Assembly (NCBI RefSeq): GCF_902493135.1
Contig: NZ_CABUOD010000012.1
Span: forward strand, 48,213-112,212
Source of the DNA: an uncultured Parabacteroides sp.
Lineage (GTDB): Bacteria > Bacteroidota > Bacteroidia > Bacteroidales > Tannerellaceae
Direction of reading: 5' to 3'
Length of the DNA: 64,000 nucleotides
Both the position numbers and the translations under genes were made by a program. Below the pieces are notes generated by a model. It was not told the origin of the DNA. It searched no databases and was given only the letters and a program-made list of their open reading frames with translations. Each line of letters starts with the position of its first letter. The stretch's first letter is position 1. Below are positions 45,739-54,431 of the stretch, piece by piece.

Positions 45739-47706
45739 ATGATGAAGAAACAAATGCTCGTTTTCGCCCTTGCAGGGGCATTTATCGCCTTCACGGCCTG
45801 CCGCCGCACGGCGGAAGATCCCTCGTCGCCGACGGCCGGATGGGAAAACCGGGGGACGGACAAAACGCTGAAAGCACTGAACCGGGAATGCCGGACGCTC
45901 TATGAAGCCGACCGTACGGACTCGGCTTTCACCATCTACAGCCGGATCTTCCGGAATTTCCCGGCTTCTCCGGCGGGCAACCGGGACAGCCTGCGGGCCG
46001 AAACCGGCATCGCGCTGCAATATTTCTACAATTCTTCCTATTACGAAAACAAAGAGGAGGTGTTCAAACAGATCACGGATAGCCTGGCGCACACGCGCCA
46101 CCCCTACCTGACCGGGCCTTGCCTCCATTACCTGACGGCTTACCGGTGCCTGGCGACCCGCTTTACCGGCGACGGGGATTCGGAAGCCCTGCTGCGCGAA
46201 GCCGCCTCGCTACCGCCTGCCGGCGACGCGACGCAGGAGATGATATTCGCCCACCTCGTCGCCCGTACCTTGCAACGCTACAGCCGGCCCGCCGAACAAT
46301 ACATCCCGATGCAGCAACGGGCCGTCCGGGCTTTCCGGGCAGGCGGACAATTCGAGGACCCGACCGACATCCTCTCGCAGATGGGATATTTCTACAACCG
46401 CACCGGCCAGTATGAAAAGGGAGCGGAATGCCTGCAAGAGGGCGTCGACTACCTGCGCAGCCATCCCGGCTACAAAAAGATAGGGGCCATCTACCTCTAT
46501 GGCGACCTGTCCAACCTCTACGCCCGCCTGGGCATGTCGGACAAGGCGCTCGAAGCAAACGCCTCCGCCATACAGGCCAGCCGCGAACGGAACGGGCTGC
46601 TGCTGACCGACCTGTTCCGGATGAGAGGCAACCTGTTTGACGAGTTGGGGCAGACGGATTCCGCCTTGGTCTGCTTCGAAGAGGCATTGCGGGCGGCCGC
46701 CGCCATCGCAGACAAGGCAAGGGCGGAGAGCCTGGCGGACGGGATCAGGTCGGACCGGGCCATCTTCATGGTCGACCACTCCGAACGCTTTCCCGGCGCC
46801 TTGCCCGAAGCGATCGCGTTACTGCAAAAGAGCTGCGCCGACACGCTCAGGGATACGACAACCGAACAGTTCATGTTAGGGCTGGCATTCGCCAAGAACG
46901 GGGACCCCGGCAAAGGAATCCCGATGATGGAAGAGGCGGCACGCGAATTTGCCGCCCAACAGTTCGACGAAAACCTCGACCACGCGTACGGGGAGTTGAT
47001 GAAGATGTATGCCTCGCAAGGCTTGAACGACAAACTGGCGACGCTGTTCCCGCATTTCATCGCCTTGCGCGACTCTGTCCGCAAGGAAGACAAAATCCGC
47101 GCGACCATCGCCGCCAACATCCGGTACGAGACCGGCCGCAAGGAACAGGAAAACCGCGTGCTCACGGCCGAGGTGGCCTTGAAGGAACGTTCGCTGGTCT
47201 ACATGCACATCATCCTGATACTGGCGGGATGCTTGCTGGCGGGCGCCGTCGCCTATCTTTTCCAACGCCGCCGGATGCACCGCGAAGAACAGGAGATGCA
47301 CCGCCGCCAACTGAACGGATTGCTCTCGGCCCAGCAGGAACTGAACCGGCGGAACGAACAACTGAGCTTCGAACTGGAACAGGCGGTGCACAACGAGACC
47401 ATCGACCACGTGCGCCAAAAGCTCGATCCCACTTTGCTCAGCGGGGAGGACGAGAAGCGTTTCCGGCAATCCTTCGCCGCGCTCTATCCGCGCTACCTGC
47501 CGGGACTGCGGGCCCGTTGTGCCGAACTGACCAAATCGGACGAACTCCTTTGCATGCTCATCCACCTGAACCAGAACACGGACGAGATCGCACTGGCACT
47601 GGGGATATCGCGTGCCAGCGTCAATTCGGGCAGAAGCCGCATCCGCAAAAAGTTCGGGCTGAGGAAAGAGGAATCGCTGGAAGCCTATCTGGAAAATGTG
47701 GACTGA
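45739..47706 (+). CDS. Lipoprotein-TPR-transmembrane-HTH regulator
   Basis: About 655 residues. The signal sequence (MKKQMLVFALAGAFIAFTAC) has a lipobox cysteine. TPR-like helical repeats fill residues 30-480, then one membrane helix (about 486-507, YMHIILILAGCLLAGAVAYLF), a coiled coil (about 510-560) and a LuxR-like HTH (about 590-655, DELLCMLIHLNQNTDEIALALGISRASVNSG). Periplasmic sensing coupled to cytoplasmic DNA binding is the inferred layout, as in TPR/DUF6377-type regulators. The start is ATG 45739; the longer frame from 45562 has no signal peptide. Confidence 0.78.
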   Translation: MMKKQMLVFALAGAFIAFTACRRTAEDPSSPTAGWENRGTDKTLKALNRECRTLYEADRTDSAFTIYSRIFRNFPASPAGNRDSLRAETGIALQYFYNSSYYENKEEVFKQITDSLAHTRHPYLTGPCLHYLTAYRCLATRFTGDGDSEALLREAASLPPAGDATQEMIFAHLVARTLQRYSRPAEQYIPMQQRAVRAFRAGGQFEDPTDILSQMGYFYNRTGQYEKGAECLQEGVDYLRSHPGYKKIGAIYLYGDLSNLYARLGMSDKALEANASAIQASRERNGLLLTDLFRMRGNLFDELGQTDSALVCFEEALRAAAAIADKARAESLADGIRSDRAIFMVDHSERFPGALPEAIALLQKSCADTLRDTTTEQFMLGLAFAKNGDPGKGIPMMEEAAREFAAQQFDENLDHAYGELMKMYASQGLNDKLATLFPHFIALRDSVRKEDKIRATIAANIRYETGRKEQENRVLTAEVALKERSLVYMHIILILAGCLLAGAVAYLFQRRRMHREEQEMHRRQLNGLLSAQQELNRRNEQLSFELEQAVHNETIDHVRQKLDPTLLSGEDEKRFRQSFAALYPRYLPGLRARCAELTKSDELLCMLIHLNQNTDEIALALGISRASVNSGRSRIRKKFGLRKEESLEAYLENVD

Positions 47707-47718
47707 GACGGGATCGTT

Positions 47719-48351
47719 TTACTTGAAATGCGACTTTTCCCAGGTGTAGACCTTCGGTTCGGCCTTCAGGAAAGGTTCCACCTGCCGGCGTTCGGCTTTC
47801 GTCAGGTAGCGGGGAGTCGTGTATTCGACCGTCAACGTCCGGTCGTCGGGGCTGAGCGAATATTTCCGCAGGTCCATGTCCAGGCGGGCGGTCGCTTCGA
47901 TAAAGGCGGTACGGTTCTTGTCGGCATCGTCTTTGACAAACCATTCTGCCGGGACCGGAGTGTACAGGTCGGCGGCCTCCAACGGTTTCCAGTCTGTCGT
48001 GAAAAACTCGACCCGGCTGTCGGGAACGGGACCGCATACGGTCGTGACCATACAAACGACATAGGTATCGTTGACGAGCGGAAGAAGTTTCATCTCCACC
48101 GTGCTGCGATCCGTCACCTGCAACAGCAGGTAATCGTCCGTCAGCTTCTTCAAGTTGGAAAAGCCGTTCATGGTGTTTTTCAGCTTCGCCTCCTTCCCCG
48201 ATTTATACAGATCTATCAAATCCTTACGCCAGGCGTTTTCGAGTTGGGGCACGTATTGGTCGGGCATGGCGACAAAGACCGCATCCATCTCCTGCGCCTT
48301 CATCCCCCACGCAAATGCACAAAGCAGTATAGAAAGAAATAATCGTTTCAT
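47719..48351 (-). CDS. DUF3256 family secreted protein
   Basis: A 210-residue protein with a signal peptide (LFLSILLCAFAWGMKAQ). The opening MDAVFVAMPDQYVPQLENAWRKDLIDLYKSG pattern and the later TTPRYLTKAERRQVEPFLK fit DUF3256, common in Bacteroides. Function unknown; probably periplasmic. It converges on the TPR-HTH gene with a 12-base gap. On the minus strand TATCTTTG (48377-48384) is a -7 element 26 bases upstream. Confidence 0.75.
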   Translation of the reverse strand: MKRLFLSILLCAFAWGMKAQEMDAVFVAMPDQYVPQLENAWRKDLIDLYKSGKEAKLKNTMNGFSNLKKLTDDYLLLQVTDRSTVEMKLLPLVNDTYVVCMVTTVCGPVPDSRVEFFTTDWKPLEAADLYTPVPAEWFVKDDADKNRTAFIEATARLDMDLRKYSLSPDDRTLTVEYTTPRYLTKAERRQVEPFLKAEPKVYTWEKSHFK

Positions 48352-48376
48352 ATCTTAAATTGAATTTATAGGGAGA

Positions 48377-48405
48377 CAAAGATAAAAATAAAATATCTAC
48401 CTTTG
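48377..48405. promoter_or_regulatory. Divergent overlapping -7 elements
   Basis: Minus-strand TATCTTTG (48377-48384) serves the DUF3256 gene; plus-strand TACCTTTG (48398-48405) serves the 73-residue protein. Both fit TAnnTTTG. Confidence 0.55.
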
Positions 48406-48433
48406 CAATAAGTAATCGTAAAAGGTAACGTAT

Positions 48434-48655
48434 ATGAAAACAGTAGGAGATAAAATATTAATTTCCCCAGACCTTACCCACTTGCCAAATTGGATAGAAG
48501 GGACAATTATCGAAGTGGAAAACAACCCATTCGTGGGTGTCGTCATCTCTGCTGAGACCGAAGACGGAAATGTCTTCTTCGGAAAAGAAGACTTGTTCAA
48601 ACCTCAAAACCGGAGATCTTTAGCGCGTACCGAGATACAGGAATATCATTCCTAA
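48434..48655 (+). CDS. Small conserved hypothetical protein
   Basis: A 73-residue protein, MKTVGDKILISPDLTHLPNW at the start, with a short beta-rich SH3/KOW-like look (GTIIEVENNPFVGVVISAETEDG). Similar small proteins are familiar from Bacteroides genomes, but no function is known. It has its own -7 element. The last 36 bases overlap the convergent EamA gene. Confidence 0.65.
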   Translation: MKTVGDKILISPDLTHLPNWIEGTIIEVENNPFVGVVISAETEDGNVFFGKEDLFKPQNRRSLARTEIQEYHS

Positions 48656-49516
48656 TAATACTAAAAACAGGTCGATCGCCTTGCTTTTCAGGTTCTTTTC
48701 GTGGAAGAACAAAGCACCGGCGATGAAGGTGACCAGCACATTGCTGCGACGGACCATCGAGACGATAGAAATCATCGAACCGGGGAAAGTCAGGGCATAA
48801 AAGTAAATCCAGTCCGCCACGCAGAGGAAGACGGAGATAAAGATAATGTTCCAGTGCCACACAAAAGGCGTCGTGCTTTTCCGGCGCGGATACCAGAGAA
48901 ACAGAAGGATCGGCAACATCATCAGGCACTGGTAGACATTGAACCAGACCTGCACCGTCATCACATCCAGACTTCCCATCAGATATTTGTCATACAAGCC
49001 GCTCGCCGCTCCGGTGAGGATGGACAAGACGGTAAAGAAGATCCATTTATTGTGCGTGAAACGGATGCCCTCTTTTTTGCCGGATGAGGAAAGAAGATAG
49101 AAGGAGGCAATGGAAAGGACCACCCCGACCCATTGGTACAGGTTCAGCCGTTCGCCAAAGACAAGCATGGCTCCCACCAGCGTCACGACGGGCTGCGTCG
49201 CTTTGATCGGCCCGGTAATGGTCAGCGGCAAATGTTTCAGGGCAAAGTAGCCGAATATCCACGACGACAAGACGATCACGGCCTTTACGAACACGGCCGC
49301 ATGCGTCTCAAAGGAGACACGCGGCACATACAACATCGTCCCGTCGAGCACATCCGTAAAGAACGAAAGAAAAATGAAAGGGACGAAGATAAGACTGCTT
49401 ATCAATGTATTGAAAAACAGAACCGGGATAACGGCATTGCCATTCAACGAAATTTTTTTGTTTACTTCATAACAGCCTAAAAGGAAGGCGGAGATGAAGG
49501 CTAATATGAGCCACAT
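48620..49516 (-). CDS. EamA/DMT-family transporter
   Basis: A 298-residue protein with ten predicted membrane helices in two EamA repeats (first begins LILAFISAFLLGCYEVNKK; second about residue 150). The drug/metabolite transporter superfamily exports metabolites; the substrate cannot be read from sequence. The C-terminus overlaps the plus-strand small ORF by 36 bases. A run of short ATTAAAG-type repeats (49517-49551) separates it from truA. Confidence 0.82.
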   Translation of the reverse strand: MWLILAFISAFLLGCYEVNKKISLNGNAVIPVLFFNTLISSLIFVPFIFLSFFTDVLDGTMLYVPRVSFETHAAVFVKAVIVLSSWIFGYFALKHLPLTITGPIKATQPVVTLVGAMLVFGERLNLYQWVGVVLSIASFYLLSSSGKKEGIRFTHNKWIFFTVLSILTGAASGLYDKYLMGSLDVMTVQVWFNVYQCLMMLPILLFLWYPRRKSTTPFVWHWNIIFISVFLCVADWIYFYALTFPGSMISIVSMVRRSNVLVTFIAGALFFHEKNLKSKAIDLFLVLLGMIFLYLGTR

Positions 49517-49551
49517 GAAAATTAAGAATTAAAAATTAAAGAATTAAAGGA

Positions 49552-50301
49552 TTAAAGGAAAATAGTTTCGGGGTAGGTGACGTCGAACAGATAGAGGGCG
49601 TGTCCGGGGGCGGAGGTTCCGGCGCGGCCACGGTCTTTGGCTTCGATTACTTGGCGGAAACCGTCGACGGAGAGCTTGCCCCGCCCCACTTCTAAAAGTG
49701 TCCCGACAATGGCACGCACCATATTGCGCAGGAAACGGTCCGCCTGTATGGTGAAAACCCAGACATCGCCTTCCTGCTCCCAACCGGCTTTATAGATGCG
49801 GCAGTTGTTCGTCTTCACGTCCGTGTGCAGCTTGCTGAAGCTGGTGAAATCGATATAGTCGAACAGAACCGGACAAGCCTTGTTCATCGCGTCGAAATCG
49901 AGTTTGCCCGGAATCCGATAGACCTGTTCGTAATTGAACGGGTCTTTCCGGGTCGTGATATAATATTTATAGGTACGCGAAGTGGCATCGAACCGGGCAT
50001 GCGCATCGGGGCGCACAGGCACGATACGGTAGACCGCGATATCTTTGGGAAGCAGGCGGTTCAGCTTCTCCGCCAAGAAAGCGAGGTCGGCGATCGGTTC
50101 CTGCCAGTCGAAATGAGCCACCATCAGGCGGGCATGCACGCCGGCATCCGTCCGCCCGGCTCCCACGACCGGGACCGGCCGTCGCAACAACGTAGCCAAT
50201 GCCTCTTCGACGGATTGCTGCACTGTGATTCCATTCGGCTGTATCTGCCAGCCACAAAACTTCTTGCCGTTATAACCTAAATATATAAAGTATCTGTTCA
50301 C
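49552..50301 (-). CDS. truA: tRNA pseudouridine(38-40) synthase
   Basis: About 249 residues. The catalytic aspartate is in GAGRTDAGVHA. Other TruA patterns are YLGYNGKKFCGWQIQPNG and RFLRNMVRAIVGTLLEVGRG. It makes pseudouridine at positions 38-40 of the anticodon stem-loop. The frame is open to 50430, but a -7 element at 50337-50344 lies within that extension, so GTG 50301 (VNRYFIYLGYNG) is the likely start. Divergent from the AspT/YidE-type gene. Confidence 0.92.
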   Translation of the reverse strand: MNRYFIYLGYNGKKFCGWQIQPNGITVQQSVEEALATLLRRPVPVVGAGRTDAGVHARLMVAHFDWQEPIADLAFLAEKLNRLLPKDIAVYRIVPVRPDAHARFDATSRTYKYYITTRKDPFNYEQVYRIPGKLDFDAMNKACPVLFDYIDFTSFSKLHTDVKTNNCRIYKAGWEQEGDVWVFTIQADRFLRNMVRAIVGTLLEVGRGKLSVDGFRQVIEAKDRGRAGTSAPGHALYLFDVTYPETIFL

Positions 50302-50336
50302 GTCCGGATATCCTTGCTTCTGTTTGTTTTCGGATG

Positions 50337-50395
50337 CAAAGGTAACAGAAATCTCGCCAGGGGATTGCCTATGCAGACAGAAAAGTGTAATTTTG
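50337..50395. promoter_or_regulatory. Divergent -7 elements of truA and the AspT/YidE gene
   Basis: Minus-strand TACCTTTG (50337-50344) lies 36 bases before truA's GTG; plus-strand TAATTTTG (50388-50395) lies 33 bases before the transporter ATG. Confidence 0.6.
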
Positions 50396-50428
50396 CAAAC
50401 ATAAATCTTCACAACAAAACTATTTGAC

Positions 50429-52027
50429 ATGTTTGAAACATTGCTTCAATCGTCTTATTTTGCCTTGTTCCTGATTATCGCCTTAGGGTTCGTGTTGGGC
50501 AGAATACAGATCAAAGGCCTCTCGCTCGATGTATCAGCCGTTATCTTTATCGCTCTCCTGTTCGGGCATTTCGGGGTAATCATTCCTAAGGAACTGGGAA
50601 ATTTCGGTTTGGTATTGTTCATCTTCACCATCGGCATACAAGCGGGTCCCGGTTTCTTCGACTCCTTCCGTTCGAAAGGGAAAACGCTGATCATACTGAC
50701 GCTTCTGATTGTCGGTTCCGCCAGCCTTACCGGTTTGATACTTAAATATGTGGTCGGAATCGATACGCCGAGCCTCGTCGGACTGATCGCCGGAGCGCTG
50801 ACCAGTACGCCGGGTCTTGCCGTCGCGATCGACAGCACGCATTCCTCCTCCGCCTCGATCGCCTACGGTATCGCCTATCCGTTCGGAGTGATCGGGGTGA
50901 TACTTTTCATAAAATTACTGCCGAAGCTGCTGCACAAGGACCTTGTCGCCGAAGCGAAAGCGCTCGAAGCACAGCGGAAAGGGAAATATCCTCCGTTGCA
51001 CACGGCGACTTACCGCATCACCCATGCCAATATATTCGGGAAAACGCTGGCCCAGTTGCAACTCCGTTCCATGACAGGAGCCGTCATTTCCCGTGTGAAA
51101 CATAACAACCTGACCAGCATACCGGTAGCGCAAACCATCCTGCATGAAGGAGACCTGATCAAGGCTGTCGGCAACGACAAGTCCTTGGAACAACTGGCAC
51201 TCCTCGTCGGCGAACGTGTGGAGAACGACCTTCCTTTCGGCAGCACGCAGGAATTGCAATCGCTGTTGGTGACGAACAAGAACGTTATCAACAAGAGTTT
51301 AGGGTATCTGAACCTGCAAAGCACGTTCAACTGCACCGTCACCCGCGTACGCCGAAGCGGGATCGACCTCTCGCCCGAACCGGACCTGTTGCTGAAATTC
51401 GGTGACAAGCTGATGGTCGCCGGAGAAAAAGAAGACATCAAGGAACTGGGCCAGGTGTTCGGAAACGACGAGAAGAAACTTTCCGACACGGACTTCTTCC
51501 CGATTGCCGCCGGTATCGTGCTCGGAGTGCTGTTCGGAAAACTGAATATTTCGTTTTCGGACTCTTTCTCCTTCTCGCCCGGCCTGACAGGTGGTATCCT
51601 GATCGTCGCGCTTGTCCTGAGCGCAATCGGCAAGACGGGGCCGATCGTCTGGTCCATGTCCGGTTCCGCCAACCAGTTGCTTCGCCAGATCGGCCTGTTG
51701 CTGTTCCTCGCCGAGGTCGGGACATCCGCCGGCGTCAACCTTGTATCGACCTTCCAGGAAAGCGGGTGGACATTGTTCGGAGTCGGTATGGCGATCACAA
51801 TAGTGCCGATGGTCGTGGCTGTCCTGTTCGGCTATTTCGTATTCAAGATCCATATCCTGGACCTGATCGGGACGATCGCCGGCGGCATGACCAGTACGCC
51901 GGGGCTTGCCGCCGCCGACTCGATGAGCGACAGTTCCGCTCCCAGCATCGCCTATGCGACGGTCTATCCGATCGCGATGGTGTTCCTGATCCTCTTTATC
52001 CAGTTCATTGCGGCATTGGTTGTATAA
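50429..52027 (+). CDS. AspT/YidE/YbjL-type transporter
   Basis: A 532-residue protein with two blocks of about five membrane helices around a soluble region with two TrkA-C-like domains (about 190-350). The duplicated membrane motif GALTSTPGLAVAIDS in the first half and GGMTSTPGLAAADSMSD in the second is diagnostic. The AspT relative exchanges aspartate and alanine; YidE/YbjL substrates are unknown. Single gene with its own promoter. Confidence 0.88.
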   Translation: MFETLLQSSYFALFLIIALGFVLGRIQIKGLSLDVSAVIFIALLFGHFGVIIPKELGNFGLVLFIFTIGIQAGPGFFDSFRSKGKTLIILTLLIVGSASLTGLILKYVVGIDTPSLVGLIAGALTSTPGLAVAIDSTHSSSASIAYGIAYPFGVIGVILFIKLLPKLLHKDLVAEAKALEAQRKGKYPPLHTATYRITHANIFGKTLAQLQLRSMTGAVISRVKHNNLTSIPVAQTILHEGDLIKAVGNDKSLEQLALLVGERVENDLPFGSTQELQSLLVTNKNVINKSLGYLNLQSTFNCTVTRVRRSGIDLSPEPDLLLKFGDKLMVAGEKEDIKELGQVFGNDEKKLSDTDFFPIAAGIVLGVLFGKLNISFSDSFSFSPGLTGGILIVALVLSAIGKTGPIVWSMSGSANQLLRQIGLLLFLAEVGTSAGVNLVSTFQESGWTLFGVGMAITIVPMVVAVLFGYFVFKIHILDLIGTIAGGMTSTPGLAAADSMSDSSAPSIAYATVYPIAMVFLILFIQFIAALVV

Positions 52028-52029
52028 GA

Positions 52030-52111
52030 GGAAACATGTTTCCCCCGGCAGGAAAATAAATTTTCCATAGCGTGAAAATTTATTTTCTTGCCAGTGAAAA
52101 TTTATTTTCAC
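52030..52111. repeat. Palindromes and three AT-rich near-palindromes
   Basis: A perfect 14-bp palindrome GGAAACATGTTTCC (52030-52043) follows the transporter stop. Three related near-palindromes follow: 52051-52066, 52072-52087 and 52094-52111, the last two built on GTGAAAATTTATTTTC with a 22-base spacing. They precede the helicase gene by about 130 bases. Confidence 0.6.
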
Positions 52112-52208
52112 CGAAATGGAAATGCTGAAAATATTCAGTCACTCGACTTCTTTGCTATGCAAAACAAGCGTTTTCCCTCTAATATATTGGCGATTCTAAT
52201 ATTTTTCC

Positions 52209-52216
52209 TAATTTTG
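52209..52216 (+). promoter_or_regulatory. -7 element of the helicase gene
   Basis: TAATTTTG, 28 bases before the ATG at 52245. Confidence 0.55.
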
Positions 52217-52244
52217 TGAGAACTAACAATATTAGAAATTCGCC

Positions 52245-54371
52245 ATGCAAACAAACCAACAGTTTGACCTCGCCTTCAACTTACTGCAGAACACTGGGAC
52301 CAATCTTTTTCTGACAGGAAAAGCCGGAACGGGCAAAACGACCTTTTTAAAAAGGTTGAAAGAGGTTTCTCCCAAACGAATGATCGTTGTAGCGCCAACC
52401 GGGGTAGCTGCCATTAATGCCGGGGGTGTCACGATCCACTCCTTCTTTCAATTGCCATTCGGTCCCTATATTCCCTCTTCACCGGAATATCAGGGCGGTA
52501 AAAAAGATTTCAAGAACCAATTCCGCAAGGACAAGATCAATATCATCCGCAGCATGGACCTGCTGGTGATCGACGAAGTCAGTATGGTGCGTGCGGACTT
52601 GCTGGATGCGATCAGCGATGTCTTGCGACGTTACAAAGACCGCAGCAAACCTTTCGGCGGTGTCCAGCTACTGCTTATCGGAGATTTGCAGCAGTTGGCT
52701 CCTGTCGCCAAAGACGAGGAATGGAATCTGCTGAAAGAGCACTATCCGTCCACTTTCTTTTTCGACAGCAAAGCCCTATCGGAAAGTAATTATTACTGCA
52801 TAGAGCTGACACATGTCTACCGCCAGAGCGACACGAATTTCATCCACTTGTTGAATAATATCCGTGAAAACCGTTTCGACGACGAGACTCTGCAACAGCT
52901 GAACCAACGCTATATTCCCAACTTCCTGCCGGCTGAACAGTCGGGCTACATCACGCTTACGACACATAACTATCAGGCGCAGCAGATCAACAACCGCAAA
53001 CTGGCGGAACTTCCCGGTCAGACTTATACTTTTACGGCTGAAATCAATCATGATTTCCCTGAATATTCTTATCCGACCGACGACAAGCTGACTCTGAAAT
53101 GCGGTTCACAGGTCATGTTCGTCAAGAACGACTCTTCTTCTGAAAAACGTTATTATAACGGGAAGATCGGGAAGATCGTTTTTATCAATCCCAGCAAAAT
53201 AACAGTGGTTGACCAAGAAGGAAACGAGATCATAGTCGAAAAGGAAACCTGGAACAATGTGAAATACACGATCGACCCCGAAACACAGGAAATCACCGAA
53301 ACCATTTCCGGGACCTTCAACCAGTATCCGCTGAAAACCGCTTGGGCGATCACCATACACAAGAGCCAGGGATTGACCTTCGAACATGCCATCATCGACG
53401 CCTCGGCCGCATTCTCGCATGGGCAAGTGTATGTCGCACTGAGCCGTTGCAAGACATTGGAAGGGCTTGTGCTGAGCAGCCCGATTACCCGCAATGCCAT
53501 GATCAACGATTACCGGATTCAGGAATTCACCTCTTCGGTCGGCAACCGCCAACCGGGCGAAGAACAAATGCAGGCCGCACAGCAACAGTATTTCACGGAA
53601 CTGATCTGCGAACTTTTCGATTTCAACAACCTGCAACAGCGTATCCAATATGCCGCTTTTGTCGTGTATGGCAACCTGCAGAAACTTTATCCGGAACTAA
53701 GCGTCCAATATTCTAACACCCGCGACACATTCCGGTCTACAGTCACGGATGTCGGAGAACGTTTCATCCAGCAACTGAAACGGATGATAAGCGGAAATCC
53801 GGACTATCTCAAAGACGAAATGATACAGGATCGCGTCCGGAAAGGCGTTTCCTATTTTTTGGAACAGATAGACCGTCTTTGCACGCCTTTGCAGGAAGCG
53901 TCGGAGGTGGAAATAGATAATAAGGAGATCCGTAAAACGGTCAAGAACGCATTGGACAAATGGGACGAAGACCTTCGCGTCAAACTGGCCGTCCTGGAAG
54001 GATGCAAAGAGCGATTCACGATATCCGGTTATTTGTCGGCAAAAGCGAAGGCGAGCATCGAACAGACGCAAGCCCCGACCCGCAAGAGAAGCGAAAAGTC
54101 AGCCAAACAGGAGAAAGAAGCGATTTCTACCGACATCAAATATCCGGAATTATATGCCAGCCTGAAACAATGGCGCTATGAACTGGCAACCGAAAAAGGT
54201 CTTCCCCCTTACACCATCCTGCAACAGAAAGCACTGATCGGCGTAGTCAACACGTTGCCCGTCAGTGGACGCGATCTTCTCAGAATCCCCGGAATCGGGA
54301 AAAAGATCGTTGAAAACTATGGTGCAAAGCTATTGGAAATAGTAGACGAATACAAAAGAAGCAAGCCATAA
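52245..54371 (+). CDS. Pif1/RecD-like SF1B helicase with HRDC domain
   Basis: A 708-residue protein. Walker A is TGKAGTGKTTFLKR (about 24-37), Walker B LLVIDEVSMVRADLLDAI, and the later helicase motif is TAWAITIHKSQGLTFEHAIID. The C-terminus (about 635-705, TLPVSGRDLLRIPGIGKKIVENYG) is an HRDC domain as in RecQ. It probably unwinds DNA or DNA-RNA during repair or at G-quadruplexes; Pif1 family members do this. Monocistronic; terminator-like hairpin at 54400-54418. Confidence 0.88.
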   Translation: MQTNQQFDLAFNLLQNTGTNLFLTGKAGTGKTTFLKRLKEVSPKRMIVVAPTGVAAINAGGVTIHSFFQLPFGPYIPSSPEYQGGKKDFKNQFRKDKINIIRSMDLLVIDEVSMVRADLLDAISDVLRRYKDRSKPFGGVQLLLIGDLQQLAPVAKDEEWNLLKEHYPSTFFFDSKALSESNYYCIELTHVYRQSDTNFIHLLNNIRENRFDDETLQQLNQRYIPNFLPAEQSGYITLTTHNYQAQQINNRKLAELPGQTYTFTAEINHDFPEYSYPTDDKLTLKCGSQVMFVKNDSSSEKRYYNGKIGKIVFINPSKITVVDQEGNEIIVEKETWNNVKYTIDPETQEITETISGTFNQYPLKTAWAITIHKSQGLTFEHAIIDASAAFSHGQVYVALSRCKTLEGLVLSSPITRNAMINDYRIQEFTSSVGNRQPGEEQMQAAQQQYFTELICELFDFNNLQQRIQYAAFVVYGNLQKLYPELSVQYSNTRDTFRSTVTDVGERFIQQLKRMISGNPDYLKDEMIQDRVRKGVSYFLEQIDRLCTPLQEASEVEIDNKEIRKTVKNALDKWDEDLRVKLAVLEGCKERFTISGYLSAKAKASIEQTQAPTRKRSEKSAKQEKEAISTDIKYPELYASLKQWRYELATEKGLPPYTILQQKALIGVVNTLPVSGRDLLRIPGIGKKIVENYGAKLLEIVDEYKRSKP

Positions 54372-54399
54372 AAAAAGACCCGGCACCGGCCATAGCAAG

Positions 54400-54418
54400 A
54401 GAGCCGCAAAGCGGCTCT
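54400..54418. terminator. Hairpin between helicase and DUF4923 genes
   Basis: AGAGCCGC (54400-54407) pairs with GCGGCTCT (54411-54418); outer CCGGCC/GGCCGG-like pairing extends it. It lies between convergent genes. Confidence 0.6.
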
Positions 54419-54431
54419 ACTTCCGGCCTCC

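Noticed and set aside
50302..50430. N-terminal extension of truA
   Set aside because: The region contains the divergent -7 elements; the TruA family begins at the GTG at 50301.
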